64,000 nucleotides of DNA from positions 3,562,001-3,626,000 of the forward strand of contig NZ_CP017480.1 in assembly GCF_001887595.1 (NCBI RefSeq), given 5' to 3'. The number at the start of each line of letters is the position of its first letter. The first letter of the stretch is position 1. Under the pieces are notes generated by a model. That model made no database searches and was not told the DNA's origin. It saw only the letters and a list, made by a program, of their open reading frames with translations. Below are positions 50,545 to 58,949 of the stretch, piece by piece. The translations under genes and the position numbers were made by a program. This DNA comes from Luteibacter rhizovicinus DSM 16549. Its GTDB lineage: Bacteria > Pseudomonadota > Gammaproteobacteria > Xanthomonadales > Rhodanobacteraceae.

Positions 50545-51400
50545 GCTTGCCACCCTCCGACAGCACCGGATAGATGGCTGCCGCCGTGCCGCTGAAGATC
50601 AGGGCCCGATCTTGCGGCGAGAGGCTGGCAAGCGCGTCGTGGGCGGTGGCGACAAGGGTCGGTAGCGAGCCCTCGGCCGCCGGGAAGTTGGAACCCCAGG
50701 CAATCCGTCCCGCACCGAAGGTCTCGATCGTGCGTTCCAGGAAGGCGCGGGGCGTCGACTTGCCGACAGTGGCCGCCGCAAGCGTGCGGTTGGTGAGCTT
50801 GAGGTACACGCCCGGGAAGGTCGCGATGTCGAACAATGCCCGGGCTGCCGCAAACGGTGCGCCGTCGGAAAGGTCCGGCCGCGCGCAATGGTCAAGCAAT
50901 ACCCGCACCGTCGGAAAACGTTCCAATAGCGCGCGCAGGGCAGGGAGCCCCTCCATCGTCATCTGCAGGCAGACGGGAATGCCGCGCTTTTCGGCATGTG
51001 CCCAGGCCGGAAAGGAATCCTTGTGACCGAGCCAGTCCGATTGCCCGGGCATGGTGCTGCCGGTGGTGAACAGGCGGAAACCCGAAAGCCCTTCCGACTG
51101 CCAGTGATCGATTCGCTGGACGGCATCGGGCGCGAGCGCATCGATCGAGTAGACGCCGACGAAACGCGATGGATGGGCGCGTACGGTATCGACCACGTAG
51201 CGGTTGTCGTGGCCATACACCGTCGAAGCCTGTACGACGACCGCCTTGGCGATGCCGGCGCCATCGATCGCCGCGAGCAGGCCCGCCGCATCCGCGGGAC
51301 GCTTCTGCGACCACTCGGACTGATGGCCACCGATCGGGTCGGTCGGGTACAGGGTGGTATCGGGAGCGATCACATGCGTGTGTGTATCGAAGATCGTCAT
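50537..51400 (-). CDS. Amidohydrolase/lactonase (amidohydrolase 2 family, LigI-like)
   Basis: 287 residues: FDTHTHV metal motif at 4-10, VLLDHCARPD, and GSNFPAAEGS (the usual GTDWP motif altered). Related enzymes hydrolyse lactones, such as 2-pyrone-4,6-dicarboxylate lactonase (LigI), whose product 4-oxalomesaconate is the GalB substrate. The operon context favours such a role. It differs notably from Sphingomonas LigI, so another lactone is possible. Confidence 0.78.
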   Translation of the reverse strand: MTIFDTHTHVIAPDTTLYPTDPIGGHQSEWSQKRPADAAGLLAAIDGAGIAKAVVVQASTVYGHDNRYVVDTVRAHPSRFVGVYSIDALAPDAVQRIDHWQSEGLSGFRLFTTGSTMPGQSDWLGHKDSFPAWAHAEKRGIPVCLQMTMEGLPALRALLERFPTVRVLLDHCARPDLSDGAPFAAARALFDIATFPGVYLKLTNRTLAAATVGKSTPRAFLERTIETFGAGRIAWGSNFPAAEGSLPTLVATAHDALASLSPQDRALIFSGTAAAIYPVLSEGGKHV

Positions 51401-51408
51401 GGGGATTC

Positions 51409-52095
51409 TTATTGGTCGTGAATAGGGGAGTAAACGAGTCCCTTGGACGCAAGGCGCTCGCGCATGGCGTAGATATCCAGTCCGAGCTCGCCCTTTTTCA
51501 GTCGCTCGCGGACCTGCGCTTCGCGGGCTTCGCGCTCCACACTCTTCGCGAGGACGTCATCGGCTTCTTCATGACGAACCACGCAGACGCCATCGTCATC
51601 GGCCACGACGATGTCGCCGGGACGCACATAAGCATTGCCACAGACCAGCGGCACGTTCACCGATCCCAGGGTTTCCTTCACCGTGCCCTGCGCGGAAATC
51701 GCCTTCGACCAGACCGGAAAGCCCATGGCGGTGAGGTCACGAACATCGCGGACCCCGGCATCGATAACGAGACCGCGACATCCGCGGGCCATCGCCGAGG
51801 TGGCGAGCAGGTCGCCGAAGTAGCCGTCGCTGCAGTCGCTCGTCGGCGCCACGATAAGCAGGTCGCCGTCCTGGAGTTGTTCGATGGCGACATGCAGCAT
51901 CCAGTTGTCGCCGGGAGGCAGGGAAACCGTTACCGCCGAACCGGCAACGCGGGCGCCGGCATAGATCGGGCGAAGGCGCGTCGCCATGAGGCCCTTGCGG
52001 CCCTGTGCCTCGTGGATCGTGGCCACGCCGAGGGCGGCGAGCGCGTCGATAAGTGCCTTGGCGGGCCTTTCGAGTTTGGTATTGACTGTAGACAT
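51409..52095 (-). CDS. galC: 4-carboxy-4-hydroxy-2-oxoadipate aldolase
   Basis: 228 residues, RraA-like class II aldolase: [33 protein letters not shown] (metal and substrate loop), [12 protein letters not shown] and [18 protein letters not shown]. Homologous to GalC/LigK, which splits carboxyhydroxyoxoadipate into pyruvate and oxaloacetate with Mg2+. It is first in the operon, divergent from the LysR regulator with about 100 bases between. Confidence 0.92.
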   Translation of the reverse strand: MSTVNTKLERPAKALIDALAALGVATIHEAQGRKGLMATRLRPIYAGARVAGSAVTVSLPPGDNWMLHVAIEQLQDGDLLIVAPTSDCSDGYFGDLLATSAMARGCRGLVIDAGVRDVRDLTAMGFPVWSKAISAQGTVKETLGSVNVPLVCGNAYVRPGDIVVADDDGVCVVRHEEADDVLAKSVEREAREAQVRERLKKGELGLDIYAMRERLASKGLVYSPIHDQ

Positions 52096-52176
52096 GCCCG
52101 TTTTCGGTAGCGGCGGATGGCTCTACGGTGACCGCCCAGTGCGCGCTTTGCCATTTCGTTTTATGATCGGGCTATA

Positions 52177-52196
52177 AGCAAATGCGATTGATTGCT
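52177..52196. promoter_or_regulatory. Candidate LysR-type operator between galC and its regulator
   Basis: AGCAA-N10-TTGCT is a 20-base interrupted palindrome of the T-N11-A kind. It lies across TATAAG (52173-52178), a possible -10 for the regulator with TTGCCA at 52148. It abuts the regulator start, allowing autoregulation and control of the divergent operon. Confidence 0.55.
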
Positions 52197-52197
52197 C

Positions 52198-53415
52198 GTG
52201 AATGAGATCTTCCAGCTGAACCTGAGACACCTGGATGCCCTGCTGGTCACGGGCCGCTCGGGCAGCATGAGCGCCGCGGCGCGTGAGGTCAGCCTGTCCC
52301 AGCCAGCTTTGGCGCAGGCGGTGGCGAAGATGGAGCGTGTGCTCGGTGAGCGCCTGCTGGACAGGCAGCCAGGCGGTGTTTCGGCGACGGTCGCCGGGCG
52401 CACGATGATGCTTCGCATCGATCGTGCGCTGCACTACCTCGCCCATGGTGGGCGCCTGGTACGACGCTCCGCACGTCTGGCACCGCTGCCGCACATCGAA
52501 CGGCGCGTGACCATGGTGCAGCTGCGAGCGCTCATTGCCGTCGAGGGCAACAGCAGCTATGTGCAGGCATCGGAGTTGACGGGCTTATCGCAGCCTGCCG
52601 TGCATCGTGCCGTACGCGAACTGCAGGATATTCTCGGCACCGATCTTTTCGTTCGCGTGGGACGCATCGTGCGGCCTACCGATGTAGCAAGTCGCTTCGT
52701 GCGCTTTGCGCGCCTGATGCTTTCGGAATTGCGCGCCGGCCTGGAAGAAATCCGGGCGATGAATACCGACGACGCCGGCCGCGTGACGGTAGGCATCCTG
52801 CCCAGCGCTCGCGCCATCTTCTTCTCCGACCTGCTTGCGCGATTCACCACGGCGCATGTCTCGGCGGCCGTGAAAGTCGTCGAGGCACCGTATCGTGACC
52901 TGCTCGCCGGCCTGCGCCAGGGCGATCTTGATCTCATCATCGGCGCTCGCCGCGATCCGGCGCCCCACCGCGATGTGGTGCAGGAAGAACTGTTCGATGA
53001 CGATCCTGTCGTAGTCGCCCGCGCGGACCATCCTTTACGCGACAAGAAACAGCTGGAACTCTCCGATCTGCTGGCCTACCCGTGGGTGGTTTCAGCACCT
53101 GGCATTCCGCTGCGGAACAAGTGGGAACAGATCTTCACCAGCCGTGGCGTGGCACCGCCACGGCTGCGTATCGAATGCGGTTCGGTGCTGGTCACGCGAG
53201 GTCTCTTGCTGCAGGGGGACTGGCTCACCCTGGTGTCACGGGATCAGTTTCTTTTCGAGTATCGCGCGGGCACGCTGACCGAGATCGGCGACCTGGGCAA
53301 GGAGCTGCGCCGGCGTATCGCGCTGACGCGCCGGCGCGACTGGATGCCGACGCCGTTGCAGGCGGATTTTGTCGAGCGCACGCACGCCCTGGCGCGAGAG
53401 CGCGACGAGCGCTGA
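52198..53415 (+). CDS. LysR-family regulator with two tandem N-terminal HTH domains
   Basis: 405 residues, about 100 longer than a normal LysR protein. Two LysR-type helix-turn-helix domains are visible: residues 9-67 (LRHLDALLVTGRSGSMSAAA, LSQPALAQAVAKME) and 105-163 (MVQLRALIAVEGNSSYVQAS, LSQPAVHRAVRELQ). The inducer-binding domain follows from about 185. The GTG at 52198 is the only start that keeps the first domain; TTG at 52192 is possible. Divergence from the galC operon makes it the likely activator of aromatic acid use. Confidence 0.88.
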   Translation: MNEIFQLNLRHLDALLVTGRSGSMSAAAREVSLSQPALAQAVAKMERVLGERLLDRQPGGVSATVAGRTMMLRIDRALHYLAHGGRLVRRSARLAPLPHIERRVTMVQLRALIAVEGNSSYVQASELTGLSQPAVHRAVRELQDILGTDLFVRVGRIVRPTDVASRFVRFARLMLSELRAGLEEIRAMNTDDAGRVTVGILPSARAIFFSDLLARFTTAHVSAAVKVVEAPYRDLLAGLRQGDLDLIIGARRDPAPHRDVVQEELFDDDPVVVARADHPLRDKKQLELSDLLAYPWVVSAPGIPLRNKWEQIFTSRGVAPPRLRIECGSVLVTRGLLLQGDWLTLVSRDQFLFEYRAGTLTEIGDLGKELRRRIALTRRRDWMPTPLQADFVERTHALARERDER

Positions 53416-53422
53416 CGTTCGA

Positions 53423-54850
53423 TCAATGGGGTGCCGTGTGTGAGGGTGCGTGGTCCGCGACGAGGTCGGTCGGCACATGGACACCGCGCCGCGCGATCTT
53501 CTCGGTCATGATCGTGTGCTTCATCATCAGTCCCGAGACCAGATAGGCCGCGACGCACGCCGCCAAGAGGGGCAGCAAGGCATGTGGCTGCATGGTGGTT
53601 TCGAAAACGAAGACGGCAGCCGTCAACATGGCGCGCGAGGCACTGGCGAACAGCGCCGCCATGCCGATCAGTGCGGCCATGCGCGGGTCGACCTGGGTGA
53701 TCGGCCAGTGGGCCAGGCAGACGCCGAGCAGGCCGCCCAGCGCGCCGCCGATGGTGAACAGTGGCGCGAGTGTGCCGCCGGATGTCCCGCTGCCCAGCGC
53801 GATCGACCATGACACCAGCTTGGCCAAAGCAAGGATCGCCAGCGCGCCCACGGTCAGGTGGCCGCCGATGACGGCGACGATGTTCTCGTAGCCTACGCCG
53901 AGGGTCGAAGGCACGAGGTAGCCGACAAGTCCGACCGCGAGTCCGCCGATCGCGGGCCACCACATCCAATGGATCGGCAGCTTCTCGAAGGCATCTTCCA
54001 GGCCATAGACAAGGCGGGTCACCGCCACGCCTGCCACGCCGAAGACGAGGCCCAGTAGCGTATAGAACGACAAGGCGACGAACGAAGCCGGCGCCAGGGC
54101 GGCCATGGGAAACACCGGTCCGGGTCCTTCGAGCGCGAAGCGCACCGCTGCGCCCGTCGCCGCAGCCATCGCCACCGGCACGAGCGATCGTGCACGACGC
54201 TCGAACAGCAGCAGCTCGATGCTCAGTAGCACGGCCGCCAGGGGCGCCGCGAAGATCGCCGCCATGCCGGCGGCGGCGCCGGCCGCGAGCAAGGTCTTGC
54301 GCTCGTCGGCCGTCACGGGAAGCAGCTGCCCGACATAGGATCCGAGCGCGCCGCCCGTTGCGATGATCGGTCCTTCCGCACCGAAGGGGCCGCCGGTGCC
54401 GATCGCCACCGCCGAGGACAAGGGCTTCAGCCAGATCATGCGCGCGGCAATGCGACTTTCATTGGTGAGCACTTGCTCCATCGCCTCGGGAATACCGTGT
54501 CCGCGGATGGCACGAGAACCCCATCGCGCCATCAGGCCGACGATGAGACCGCCGATCAAGGGAATGACGATCACCCAAACGCCGCGCTGGTTGACGGCAG
54601 GACTCACCCACGCCGTGCTCCACCGCCCGAAGAAAGCCACTTGCGTGACCAGGGCGATGAGTCGCGTCAGCCCGTAAGCGATCACCGCGACGACGGCCGC
54701 AAGCGCCATGGCGATCAACGTCGAGGCGACCAGTCGCCTGCGAAGTCGGGGCAATCGGCTTGGCATGTGAGCCTGCGCGAGTGCAGGGTCCAAAGCGGGG
54801 GCGAGCGGAAGCGCCGCCCGATCATGGGGCGGATGCAGAGGATCAGTCAT
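53423..54850 (-). CDS. ClC-family chloride channel/transporter
   Basis: 475 residues, about ten to twelve helices. Selectivity-filter elements are GHGIPE (in place of GSGIPE), GGPFGAEGP (for GKEGP) and GSGTSGGTLAPL. It moves chloride or another anion across the inner membrane, as a channel or H+ antiporter. No cytoplasmic CBS domain. Convergent with the LysR gene, 7 bases apart. Confidence 0.92.
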   Translation of the reverse strand: MTDPLHPPHDRAALPLAPALDPALAQAHMPSRLPRLRRRLVASTLIAMALAAVVAVIAYGLTRLIALVTQVAFFGRWSTAWVSPAVNQRGVWVIVIPLIGGLIVGLMARWGSRAIRGHGIPEAMEQVLTNESRIAARMIWLKPLSSAVAIGTGGPFGAEGPIIATGGALGSYVGQLLPVTADERKTLLAAGAAAGMAAIFAAPLAAVLLSIELLLFERRARSLVPVAMAAATGAAVRFALEGPGPVFPMAALAPASFVALSFYTLLGLVFGVAGVAVTRLVYGLEDAFEKLPIHWMWWPAIGGLAVGLVGYLVPSTLGVGYENIVAVIGGHLTVGALAILALAKLVSWSIALGSGTSGGTLAPLFTIGGALGGLLGVCLAHWPITQVDPRMAALIGMAALFASASRAMLTAAVFVFETTMQPHALLPLLAACVAAYLVSGLMMKHTIMTEKIARRGVHVPTDLVADHAPSHTAPH

Positions 54851-54926
54851 GGGACGGTCTACCGACAACGGGGACGGCGAAAGGCTACGCGGAATCGAGC
54901 TTGGTAGCTGGCTGGCAGATGAATGG

Positions 54927-55601
54927 CTATGTCAGCGCGTGGATGCCGCCGAGAATGAGGTCGATACCTGCGAGGAAGTCCTCGCGATCGTCGTGATCGC
55001 TCAGTTGAGCGGCGATACTGCGGGCGAAAGGATATTCCGCGGCATCGAGTTCGGACCATGCGGTCGACACCGAGGCGAGAAAGCTATCCCGCTCGAGTCC
55101 TTCGGCAAAGGCGAACTGTCGGTTCGCTGCGTTCTGCGCGCCGACGCCAAGGACGTAGCTCAGCAAGGCGGATACGGTCGTCCATTCGCGTTCCCGTCGC
55201 ACACCCAGCTCACGAAGTGACCGGCCCAGTCGCTCGAGGAGGCGCACCGCCGGCAACTGACCTGGCGCATGAGTGAGCGCCGAACCGACCCACGGATGCT
55301 CGTCGATAGCGTCGAACATGCCCAGGGCGATCGCGCGAATGGAGGCTTCGGGTGATGCATCGAGCCGCGCCTCGCTCATCGCGCGAGCGACGATGGCATC
55401 ACAGGCAGCGATGAGGAGCTCGCCCTTGTTGGCGATATGCCAGTAGATCGCACCAGGACCGGTGACGAGTCGTTCGGCGAGGGCGCGGAAGGTCAGTCCG
55501 CTTTCGCCGGCTTCGTCGAGCAGCACGATCGCCGCTTCGATGATGCGGTCCCGCGAAAGCGATCCTTCACGCCTGGGTGGAGCAGGGGGTTTCTTGGCCA
55601 T
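54927..55601 (-). CDS. TetR-family repressor (TetR_C type)
   Basis: 224 residues with the HTH at about 18-62 (RIIEAAIVLLDEAGESGLTF, then GPGAIYWHIANKGEL) and a tetracycline-repressor-like C-terminal domain. It is divergent from a TetX-like monooxygenase; two palindromes between the genes are obvious operators. It should sense the compound the monooxygenase removes. Confidence 0.92.
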   Translation of the reverse strand: MAKKPPAPPRREGSLSRDRIIEAAIVLLDEAGESGLTFRALAERLVTGPGAIYWHIANKGELLIAACDAIVARAMSEARLDASPEASIRAIALGMFDAIDEHPWVGSALTHAPGQLPAVRLLERLGRSLRELGVRREREWTTVSALLSYVLGVGAQNAANRQFAFAEGLERDSFLASVSTAWSELDAAEYPFARSIAAQLSDHDDREDFLAGIDLILGGIHALT

Positions 55602-55609
55602 GCTCCATG

Positions 55610-55615
55610 TTGACA
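55610..55615 (+). promoter_or_regulatory. Consensus -35 element for the monooxygenase promoter
   Basis: TTGACA lies 5 bases before the first operator. The -10 is weak (CAATCT at 55633-55638 with a 17-base spacer). Binding to the operators would cover the spacer and -10. Confidence 0.5.
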
Positions 55616-55619
55616 GAAA

Positions 55620-55634
55620 TGGAACGATGTTCCA
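55620..55634. promoter_or_regulatory. TetR operator 1
   Basis: TGGAACGATGTTCCA is a perfect palindrome (6-base arms, 3-base centre) between the divergent tetR and monooxygenase genes. Confidence 0.85.
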
Positions 55635-55640
55635 ATCTAC

Positions 55641-55655
55641 TGGAATGGCGTTCCA
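55641..55655. promoter_or_regulatory. TetR operator 2
   Basis: TGGAATGGCGTTCCA matches operator 1 at the arms. The centres are 21 bases apart, two DNA turns, so two repressor dimers can sit on the same face. Confidence 0.82.
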
Positions 55656-55681
55656 GCGACGCCGATAACTCAGGAATCTCG

Positions 55682-56821
55682 ATGACATCTTCCATCGCTA
55701 TCGTCGGAGCCGGCCTCGGCGGCTTGACCCTCGCACGCGTCCTCCACGTACACGGCATCCCTGCGACGGTGTACGAAGCGGAGGCGTCGCCCGACGCGCG
55801 GGCGCAGGGAGGGATGCTCGATATCCATCGGGAAAACGGGCAGGTGGCTCTCAAGGCGGCTGGCGTGTTCGACGAATTCCTTTCGCTCATTCACCCCGGA
55901 GGGCAGGCCACCCGGGGATTCGACAAGGATGGGCGGCTTCTTTTCGACCAGCCGGACGATGGGACGGGCGGTCGACCCGAGGTGCCCAGAGGCGGGTTAC
56001 GTCGCGTACTCATCGAGTCGCTTCCCGCCGGAAGCATTCGCTGGGGCCATAAACTCGTATCGGTGTCGCCGCTCGGTGGCGGCCGGCACGTACTCACCTT
56101 CGACGACGGCTCGACCGCAACGACCGATCTGCTGGTGGGTGCCGATGGCGCGTGGTCGAAGGTGCGTCGCCTGCTGTCGGATGCGAGGCCCGCGTACGTC
56201 GGCATATCGTTCGTCGAGACCTACCTGCACGATGCCGATGTTCGTCACGCGGCGAGCGCGCAAGCCGTGGGCGGCGGTGCGTTCTTCGCACTGGCACCGG
56301 GGAAGGGGATCCTGGCCCACCGCGAGCCCGACGCCGTGCTGCATACCTACGTGGCGTTGAGCAAGCCGGAAAGTTGGCTCGCCGGCATCGACTTCGACGA
56401 CGCGACGCTAGCCCTGGCGGCGGTCGCGAAAGAGTTCGATGACTGGGCGCCGCCGTTGAAGGCGCTCGTCACCGGGAGCGACACGGCGCCGGTGCCCCGT
56501 CCGATCCACGCACTCCCCAGCGAGCATCGTTGGCCCCGTATTCCCGGGGTGACGCTGATCGGCGATGCGGCGCACTTGATGATGCCGTCGGGCGAGGGGG
56601 CCAATCTGGCCATGTATGACGGCGCGGAACTGGGCAAGGCGCTGGCCGCCCGTCCCGACGATGTCGAGGCGGCGCTCCTGGCGTACGAGACGGCATTGTT
56701 TCCCCGAAGCGCTGTCGCGGCTACCGAGGCAAAGGCATTGAGCGAGCTGATGTTCGGCGGCGGGACTCCCGGGAGCCTCGTGGATATGTTCGCCCGGCAC
56801 GCAGAGGCGCCGGCGGCTTAG
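55682..56821 (+). CDS. TetX-like FAD-dependent monooxygenase
   Basis: 379 residues of the group A flavin monooxygenases. FAD motif IVGAGLGGLTLARVL, GGMLDIHRENGQVALKAAG (close to the TetX GGTLDLH block), DG motif LVGADGAWSKVR and GD motif TLIGDAAHLMMPSGEGANLA. TetX hydroxylates and inactivates tetracyclines; relatives act on other polycyclic or aromatic compounds. TetR-type control strengthens the detoxification reading, but activity on tetracycline is not shown. The ATG at 55682 directly follows the second operator. Confidence 0.87.
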   Translation: MTSSIAIVGAGLGGLTLARVLHVHGIPATVYEAEASPDARAQGGMLDIHRENGQVALKAAGVFDEFLSLIHPGGQATRGFDKDGRLLFDQPDDGTGGRPEVPRGGLRRVLIESLPAGSIRWGHKLVSVSPLGGGRHVLTFDDGSTATTDLLVGADGAWSKVRRLLSDARPAYVGISFVETYLHDADVRHAASAQAVGGGAFFALAPGKGILAHREPDAVLHTYVALSKPESWLAGIDFDDATLALAAVAKEFDDWAPPLKALVTGSDTAPVPRPIHALPSEHRWPRIPGVTLIGDAAHLMMPSGEGANLAMYDGAELGKALAARPDDVEAALLAYETALFPRSAVAATEAKALSELMFGGGTPGSLVDMFARHAEAPAA

Positions 56822-56937
56822 CGCAAGCTTAGTACGGCCTGAGGTCCGCCAGCGTCCGTTTGAGCCAACGACAGCTCTACTGTAGATTTCACGGCTTCAA
56901 AGGGCTCGCGATCGTGTCGAGCCGCACAGGATGCTGG

Positions 56938-58587
56938 ATGATCATTCAAGACCGCCCGGCGTCAGGCCGTGCGAAGTGGGCGCTGCCCGCCTGGGCGCTG
57001 GGCGCTATCGTTGCCGTTTATATTCTCGTCGCACTCAATCGCACCCTGTGGCCCGAGGTGCACGAGGCCCTGGCGGCTTCCCAGGGGTTGCCCGGATTCT
57101 GGGCCCTGAGTGTGACCGTTTATTGTCGGTTGATCGGCAACCTCGTCCTGACCCTCGCGTTGGCCCTGTGGCCGCGGATCGGCAAGGGCTTGCTCGCCCT
57201 GCTGATCCTGGTCTCGGCGGCGAGCGCGTATTACGAGCAGACGTTCGGTGCACGCCTGAACGAAGAAATCATCCAGAGCATTTTCGAGACGACGCGTGCC
57301 GAAGCGATGGCGCTGATCACCACCGCGTCCGTCGGCTGGATCGCGCTGTTCGGCGTATTGCCAGCCATTCTTGTCCTGCTGGTACCTGTTCGTTTCATGC
57401 CGACGTGGCGGAGTCTGCGCTGGCGTACGGCCATCGTGGTTGGTGCTGCCGCGCTGTTGCTCGTGCCGCCCCTGCTCACCGGCCGTAACTACGTTTACTT
57501 CGAGCGCAATCACCGCCCGATGTACGAGGTGTTCAATCCGTATGCAGCGCTGAGTGGCACATTCCACTACCTGCAGCGCGACGTCTTCCGTCCGAAGAAG
57601 ACGATGACGCCGATCGGTACGGATGCCGCGCTGGCGCCCAATGCGGCCATGGCAGCCCGCAAGCGTGTCGTCGTCTTCGTGGTGGGCGAGACGGCGCGAG
57701 CGGAGAACCAGTCGTTGCAGGGCTATGCACGCGAGACCAATCCCGAGATGAAACGGGCGGGCGCCATCTACTTCAGCGACGCGTGGTCGTGCGGCACGGC
57801 AACCACGGTATCGGTTCCGTGCATGTTCTCGAACATGACCCGTGCGAAGTTCGACAAGCCGGTGGCCAAGGCACACTGGAATGCGCTGGATGTCCTGCAG
57901 CATGCTGGCGTGGACGTGTACTGGCGCGACAACGACGAGGGCTGCAAGGACGTCTGCCTGCGCGTGCCTAACGACGACCTCACGGCTGCGAGGATCGACG
58001 GCCTGTGCGATGCCAACGGTTGCCAGGACGACGTGCTGATCGCCGACCTGCCGGCGCGCCTGGCGAAGATGCGCTCGCCCGCGTTGCTGGTGTTGCACAT
58101 CAAGGGCAGCCATGGACCGGCGTATTTCCAGCGTTATCCGGCGGCCTTCAATGCGTTCAAGCCGGGCTGCGATACCGCCGAGGTGCAGACCTGCACCTAT
58201 GCCCAGGCGGTTGCCAGTTACGACAACACGATCCTCTACACCGACCACATCCTCGGTGAGGTCGTCGATGCACTCAAGGCGGACCCCGAGACCGACAGCG
58301 CGATGATGTACCTCTCCGACCACGGCGAATCGCTGGGCGAGAACGACATCTATCTGCACGGCGCGGACTGGGACAAGGCGCCCAGCCAGCAGAAGCACAT
58401 CCCGATGTTGTTGTGGCTGTCACCGGGCTGGGTGCGTGATGCGGGAGTACGCCTGGATTGCATGGCGCAGCGGCGCACGCAGCCAGCGAGCCAGGACAAC
58501 GTGTTCCATACGTTGCTGGGTTTCTTCGATACGCGCACGACGGTGTACGAGCCGCAGCTCGATCTCCTGGCAGGTTGCCGGGGCTGA
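56938..58587 (+). CDS. eptA: Phosphoethanolamine transferase, EptA family
   Basis: 549 residues: about five N-terminal transmembrane helices (to residue about 190), then a periplasmic sulfatase-fold domain. It has GETARAENQSLQGYARETNP, the nucleophile-threonine stretch CGTATTVSVPCMFS (about 285-298), HIKGSHGPAY and the metal site SDHGESLGE. It adds phosphoethanolamine to lipid A phosphates and lowers binding of cationic peptides such as polymyxin. AGGA precedes the ATG at 56938. No two-component regulator is adjacent. Confidence 0.9.
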   Translation: MIIQDRPASGRAKWALPAWALGAIVAVYILVALNRTLWPEVHEALAASQGLPGFWALSVTVYCRLIGNLVLTLALALWPRIGKGLLALLILVSAASAYYEQTFGARLNEEIIQSIFETTRAEAMALITTASVGWIALFGVLPAILVLLVPVRFMPTWRSLRWRTAIVVGAAALLLVPPLLTGRNYVYFERNHRPMYEVFNPYAALSGTFHYLQRDVFRPKKTMTPIGTDAALAPNAAMAARKRVVVFVVGETARAENQSLQGYARETNPEMKRAGAIYFSDAWSCGTATTVSVPCMFSNMTRAKFDKPVAKAHWNALDVLQHAGVDVYWRDNDEGCKDVCLRVPNDDLTAARIDGLCDANGCQDDVLIADLPARLAKMRSPALLVLHIKGSHGPAYFQRYPAAFNAFKPGCDTAEVQTCTYAQAVASYDNTILYTDHILGEVVDALKADPETDSAMMYLSDHGESLGENDIYLHGADWDKAPSQQKHIPMLLWLSPGWVRDAGVRLDCMAQRRTQPASQDNVFHTLLGFFDTRTTVYEPQLDLLAGCRG

Positions 58588-58596
58588 GCCGCTCTG

Positions 58597-58666
58597 TGTA
58601 GGAGCCGGCTATGCCGGCGATGGGGCTTGCCGCGACCTGGCTATCGCCGATGAATCGGCTCCCACA
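58597..58666. repeat. REPIN downstream of eptA
   Basis: TGTAGGAGCCGGCTATGCCG (from 58597) and inverted ATCGCCGATGAATCGGCTCC (from 58643) enclose about 20 bases. The left arm is the GGCTATGCCGGC variant. Confidence 0.85.
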
Positions 58667-58704
58667 AAGAGCTGCTCTTACAAAGAGCTGCTCCACCTCG
58701 GCCA

Positions 58705-58740
58705 CAAAAAAACCTCGAGGACCGGCGGTCTTCGAGGCTT
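58705..58740 (-). terminator. Rho-independent terminator of tRNA-Ala
   Basis: On the minus strand, AAGCCTCGA-A-GACCG-C-CGGTC-C-TCGAGGTT forms an 11-base-pair stem followed by a run of seven T. It begins 17 bases after the tRNA 3' end. Confidence 0.9.
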
Positions 58741-58756
58741 CAGTGTGTTCGATAAG

Positions 58757-58832
<76 letters not shown>

Positions 58833-58924
58833 ACTAGCTGCTGATCTTAGCAGGGGTTTTTGGTGTCGCCAAGGGTGGCACTTGGGATGTCGCAACCAAG
58901 ACGTGAGCGGGCCCGCTGTCGCGG

Positions 58925-58949
58925 GATCGCCGATGAATCGGCTCCTACA
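58925..58949. repeat. Single REP palindrome overlapping the HlyD stop codon
   Basis: ATCGCCGATGAATCGGCTCC, then TACAG. The TAG stop of the HlyD-like gene (58947-58945) lies within this repeat. Confidence 0.82.

Noticed and set aside
49648..50553. ABC-transporter substrate-binding protein
   Set aside because: No signal peptide or lipobox and no permease or ATPase gene in the operon, which already has a DctA symporter.
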